In this document: piece after piece, positions 6,872 through 8,805 of the stretch | Layout of the letters: the number at the start of each line of letters is the position of its first letter | Numbering within the stretch: the first letter of the stretch is position 1 | Assembly (NCBI GenBank): GCA_002366775.1 | Contig: DFBW01000282.1 | Span: 1-8,805, forward strand | Reading direction: 5' to 3' | DNA length: 8,805 bases | DNA from: Roseovarius sp. UBA3070 | GTDB lineage: Bacteria; Pseudomonadota; Alphaproteobacteria; Rhodobacterales; Rhodobacteraceae | Notes under the pieces: generated by a model | What the model saw: the letters and a program-made list of their open reading frames with translations, nothing else | The model's database searches: none | What the model was told of the DNA's origin: nothing | Made by a program: the position numbers and the translations under genes

Positions 6872-6899
6872 TTAAAGTTTCTGCAATGCAGCATATAGT
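6872..6899 (+). promoter_or_regulatory. Probable phaZ promoter
   Basis: TTAAAG (6872-6877, 3 of 6 to consensus), a 16-nt spacer, then TATAGT (6894-6899, 5 of 6). Transcription would start near 6906, with a leader of about 63 nt. The -35 region overlaps the phaC ribosome-binding site on the opposite strand, and a perfect PhaR site fills the spacer. The -10 box is good; the -35 box is weak. Confidence 0.55.
6881..6891. promoter_or_regulatory. PhaR operator (CTGC-AAT-GCAG) between phaC and phaZ
   Basis: This is a perfect CTGC-N3-GCAG palindrome in the divergent phaC/phaZ intergenic region. It lies within the -35/-10 spacer of the predicted phaZ promoter and 25 nt upstream of the phaC start codon. 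As I recall, similar sites near phaZ were reported for Rhodobacter sphaeroides PhaR. Which of the two genes it controls, or both, cannot be told from sequence. Confidence 0.7.
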
Positions 6900-6954
6900 C
6901 TGTGGTCGGGAGGGGCCATGCGACGAAAGTGCCACGAGCCTCAACCGGGCAATT

Positions 6955-6960
6955 TAGGAG
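6955..6960 (+). promoter_or_regulatory. Ribosome-binding site deciding the phaZ start
   Basis: TAGGAG with an 8-nt spacer to ATG 6969. A second GGGAGG (6908-6913) precedes the in-frame ATG at 6918 by only 4 nt, so the 6969 start is preferred. Confidence 0.65.
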
Positions 6961-6968
6961 ACCGAAGT

Positions 6969-8279
6969 ATGCGTTACATGGCCACTTACGATCTGATGGA
7001 AACCCTCCGCAACACCAATCAATGGATGGGCGCAACCGCCCTGTCCATGGCATCTTATCCAATTTTCAGCATGACGCCAAACCCCATGTTCGAATGGATG
7101 TCCGCCTGGGGTGAAGTGACGGAACGTACATTTCAACGCATGGTCACAAAGCCCGACTGGGGGATTGATTCGATCAGCGGTGAAGATGGCCGCGATCACC
7201 TGATCAACATCGAAACAGTGGTCGAACGTGATTTTGGCGATCTGATCCATTTTGATGTACAAGGCCGCGAAGACATGGACCGCCGGGTGCTGCTGGTTGC
7301 CCCGATGTCGGGCCATTACGCCACTTTGCTGCGCTCCACCGTGCGCTCGCTTTTGCCCGATTGCGAAGTCTATATAACCGATTGGCACAATGCGCGTGAC
7401 ATCCCGGTGTCTGCGGGCAAGTTCGATGTCGAAGATTATACACTGTATCTGGCCGAATTCATGCGCGAGCTGGGGGCTGATCTGCATGTGATCGCGGTGT
7501 GTCAACCCGCCCCTCTGACCCTGGCTGCCACGGCCTATCTGGCCGAAGAAGAGCCCGCCGCACAGCCCCGCTCACTGACCTTGATTGGCGGGCCGATTGA
7601 CCCCGATGCGACCCCCACAGATGTGACCGACTTTGGCCGTCGTGTCACCATGGGCCAACTGGAAGAAACCATGATCCAGCGCGTTGGCTTCAAACACAAA
7701 GGGGTCGGACGTCTGGTGTACCCCGGCCTGTTGCAACTGGCCTCATTCATGTCGATGAACAGCGAGCGGCATTCACAAGCGTTTAATGACCAGATCAAAC
7801 GCGTGGCACAAGGCGAGGCCAGCAATCACGACCCCCATAACAAGTTTTATGACGAATACCTGGCCGTCATGGACATGTCGGCCGAGTTTTATCTGTCCAC
7901 CGTCGAGCGGATTTTTAAAGGTCTGGAAATTGCCCGCAATGAATTCACCATAAACGGGCGCAAAGTGGACATCGGCAAGATTGATACTGTCGCCGTCAAA
8001 ACAGTTGAGGGTGGCAAGGATGACATTTCAGCCCCCGGCCAATGTATCGCGGCGCTTGACCTGCTGACGGGTTTGCCCGACGCCAAAAAGGCCAGCTATC
8101 TGGAACCCGACGCCGGGCATTATGGCATCTTTGCCGGGCGCAGCTGGCGCAACAACATCCGGCCTTTGGTGCTGGATTTCATTGATGCCAATTCCGAAGC
8201 CCCCGCCCCACGCAATCGCACTGCTTCGCGTAAGGCGAAAAAGAAGTCTGCTAAGCCCGCGAACAAGAACGCGGCATAA
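6969..8279 (+). CDS. phaZ: PhaZ, intracellular polyhydroxyalkanoate depolymerase
   Basis: This is a 436-residue cytoplasmic depolymerase that hydrolyses (or thiolyses) native amorphous PHB inside the cell; it has no signal peptide. The fold is alpha/beta hydrolase, with a C-terminal PHB_depo_C region. The nucleophile is a cysteine in AVCQPAPLTL (Cys178), as in Cupriavidus PhaZa1, rather than the serine of secreted depolymerases. The acid is Asp351 or Asp352 in EGGKDDISAPGQ, and the base is His384 in DAGHYGIFAGRSW. The last ~25 residues are strongly basic (RKAKKKSAKPANKN), a possible granule- or nucleic-acid-contacting tail. The frame opens earlier at ATG 6918, but TAGGAG 8 nt before 6969 and the N-terminus MRYMATYDLMETLRNTNQW favour 6969. 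It is divergent from phaC and shares with it a PhaR site, so synthesis and breakdown are probably coordinated. Confidence 0.94.
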   Translation: MRYMATYDLMETLRNTNQWMGATALSMASYPIFSMTPNPMFEWMSAWGEVTERTFQRMVTKPDWGIDSISGEDGRDHLINIETVVERDFGDLIHFDVQGREDMDRRVLLVAPMSGHYATLLRSTVRSLLPDCEVYITDWHNARDIPVSAGKFDVEDYTLYLAEFMRELGADLHVIAVCQPAPLTLAATAYLAEEEPAAQPRSLTLIGGPIDPDATPTDVTDFGRRVTMGQLEETMIQRVGFKHKGVGRLVYPGLLQLASFMSMNSERHSQAFNDQIKRVAQGEASNHDPHNKFYDEYLAVMDMSAEFYLSTVERIFKGLEIARNEFTINGRKVDIGKIDTVAVKTVEGGKDDISAPGQCIAALDLLTGLPDAKKASYLEPDAGHYGIFAGRSWRNNIRPLVLDFIDANSEAPAPRNRTASRKAKKKSAKPANKNAA

Positions 8280-8294
8280 ATCCTGTTAAAATGG

Positions 8295-8315
8295 GTGCCT
8301 CACGGCACGAGGCAT
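8295..8315 (+). terminator. Possible phaZ 3' hairpin
   Basis: TGCCTC (8296-8301) pairs perfectly with GAGGCA (8309-8314) around a 7-nt loop, extendable by one G-U pair, 16 nt after the phaZ stop. A competing 5-bp hairpin GTGCC-TCAC-GGCAC (8295-8308) uses the same bases. The following TAGATTT is only a poor T tract, so termination would be weak. Confidence 0.45.
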
Positions 8316-8326
8316 AGATTTGAAAT

Positions 8327-8376
8327 GGGGGGCGTGGCCCCCCAAACCCCCCAGGATATTTTCGGCAAGAAGATGG
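8327..8376. repeat. Rhodobacteraceae-type intergenic element (G/C hairpin plus AGGATATTTT...AAGAAGATGGA)
   Basis: GGGGGGC (8327-8333) and GCCCCCC (8337-8343) form a perfect 7-bp stem with a 3-nt loop. AAA, a second CCCCCC run (8347-8352) and AGGATATTTTCGGCAAGAAG (8353-8372) follow. From memory, closely similar blocks recur in intergenic regions across roseobacters, Paracoccus and Rhodobacter. The element fills the gap between two convergent genes, where it may act as a bidirectional terminator. Only one copy is present in this window, so the repetitive nature rests on outside knowledge. Confidence 0.5.
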
Positions 8377-8382
8377 AAAGGC

Positions 8383-8805
8383 TCAGCCCTGTGCGACCGG
8401 GCTTTGCAAAACGAAGGGCTGTTTGAGCCATTCAAGAATTGCAGCGGTTGTCGCCTCGGGCTGTTCCAGCGTGGGCAGATGGCCCGCGCCTTCTATTATT
8501 CGCAGATCAGCGTAGGGGATCAGATCAGCCATGAAGGAATGGCGTTTGACTGGGGTCAGGCCATCCTCGGCCCCGCACAGGACCAAAGCCGGGACTTTAC
8601 AGCGCCGAAGCGTGGCTTGCTGATCGCGGCGGCGTTGCAGGGCACGGGCTTGACGGATAATCACCTCAGCACCCAGGTTTTCGGCCATATCAGCCACCAG
8701 CGCCATGACCTCGTTCCGGTATGGTCCCGCGGCGAGGGTCTCGGGGGGCATAAACTCGGGCACGGCCTCGGCCAGACGGCCAGAGCGGGCTTTGATGATC
8801 ATCGG
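8383..8805 (-). CDS. Alpha/beta-fold hydrolase, C-terminal part (truncated by the window edge)
   Basis: The reading frame runs off the right edge, so the N-terminal half, including the nucleophile elbow, is missing. The visible 140 residues carry the rest of an alpha/beta-hydrolase catalytic set. The acid is in VLCGAEDGLTPVKRH (Asp at residue 80, counted from the methionine at 8802), and the base is in EGAGHLPTLEQP (His at 108). These are followed by the usual terminal helix TAAILEWLKQPF. The segment before them (about 10-65) looks like the helical cap region. The methionine at 8802 is probably internal. The substrate cannot be told; the class includes esterases, haloperoxidases and C-C hydrolases. 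The gene is convergent with phaZ, 103 nt between stops, and there is no evidence that it belongs to the PHA module. Confidence 0.82.
   Translation of the reverse strand, partial: PMIIKARSGRLAEAVPEFMPPETLAAGPYRNEVMALVADMAENLGAEVIIRQARALQRRRDQQATLRRCKVPALVLCGAEDGLTPVKRHSFMADLIPYADLRIIEGAGHLPTLEQPEATTAAILEWLKQPFVLQSPVAQG

Noticed and set aside
6918..6968. Starting PhaZ at ATG 6918
   Set aside because: The extra 17 residues look unrelated to the family N-terminus and the spacing to GGGAGG is short; TAGGAG before 6969 is better placed. This start is not excluded.
1..8805. A new defence, mobile or secretion system in this window
   Set aside because: All substantial frames are accounted for by metabolic and regulatory families. 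There is no integrase, transposase, toxin pair, CRISPR repeat, tRNA or sharp composition shift.

Overview
The window looks like a piece of chromosome from a marine alphaproteobacterium of the roseobacter group (Rhodobacteraceae). The reasons are the moderately GC-rich, codon-biased coding sequence, the gene order phaZ / phaC / phaP / phaR with a divergent phaZ, and a G/C-run plus AGGATATTTT intergenic element of a kind I associate with this family. No RNA gene, CRISPR array, insertion sequence, integrase or phage gene was seen.

Layout. (1) 16-1320 (+): an FAD-dependent amine/amino-acid oxidase related to PuuB (gamma-glutamylputrescine oxidase). (2) 1471-2685 (+): a PLP-dependent aminotransferase of the DegT/DnrJ/EryC1/StrS fold, preceded by a short block of inverted and direct repeats. 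(3) Convergent to it, 2797-3762 (-): a LysR-type regulator lying 6 nt behind phaR. (4) 3769-6856 (-): phaC (class I PHA synthase), phaP (phasin) and phaR (PHA-responsive repressor), read in that order. (5) 6969-8279 (+): phaZ, an intracellular PHA depolymerase, divergent from phaC. (6) 8383-8805 (-): the C-terminal part of an alpha/beta hydrolase cut by the window edge.

The core is a complete granule module: PhaC polymerises hydroxyacyl-CoA into polyester, PhaP coats the granule, PhaZ remobilises the polymer, and PhaR senses it. phaA and phaB (thiolase and reductase) are not in the window. The most informative non-coding signal is a set of three perfect CTGC-N3-GCAG palindromes, one in each intergenic gap of the module (upstream of phaR, of phaP, and between phaC and phaZ). 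This matches the PhaR operator reported in Paracoccus and Rhodobacter. In front of phaP and phaZ an operator-like sequence sits inside the -35/-10 spacer of a recognisable promoter, the position expected for repression by promoter occlusion. A strong intrinsic terminator separates phaP from phaR.

Three start codons were moved from the longest open frame on ribosome-binding-site grounds: phaR (GTG at 4326), phaP (ATG at 4908) and phaZ (ATG at 6969). I found no convincing undescribed system. The least explained items are the LysR gene coupled to phaR, the orphan aminotransferase with its repeat-rich upstream region, and the family-wide intergenic element after phaZ.
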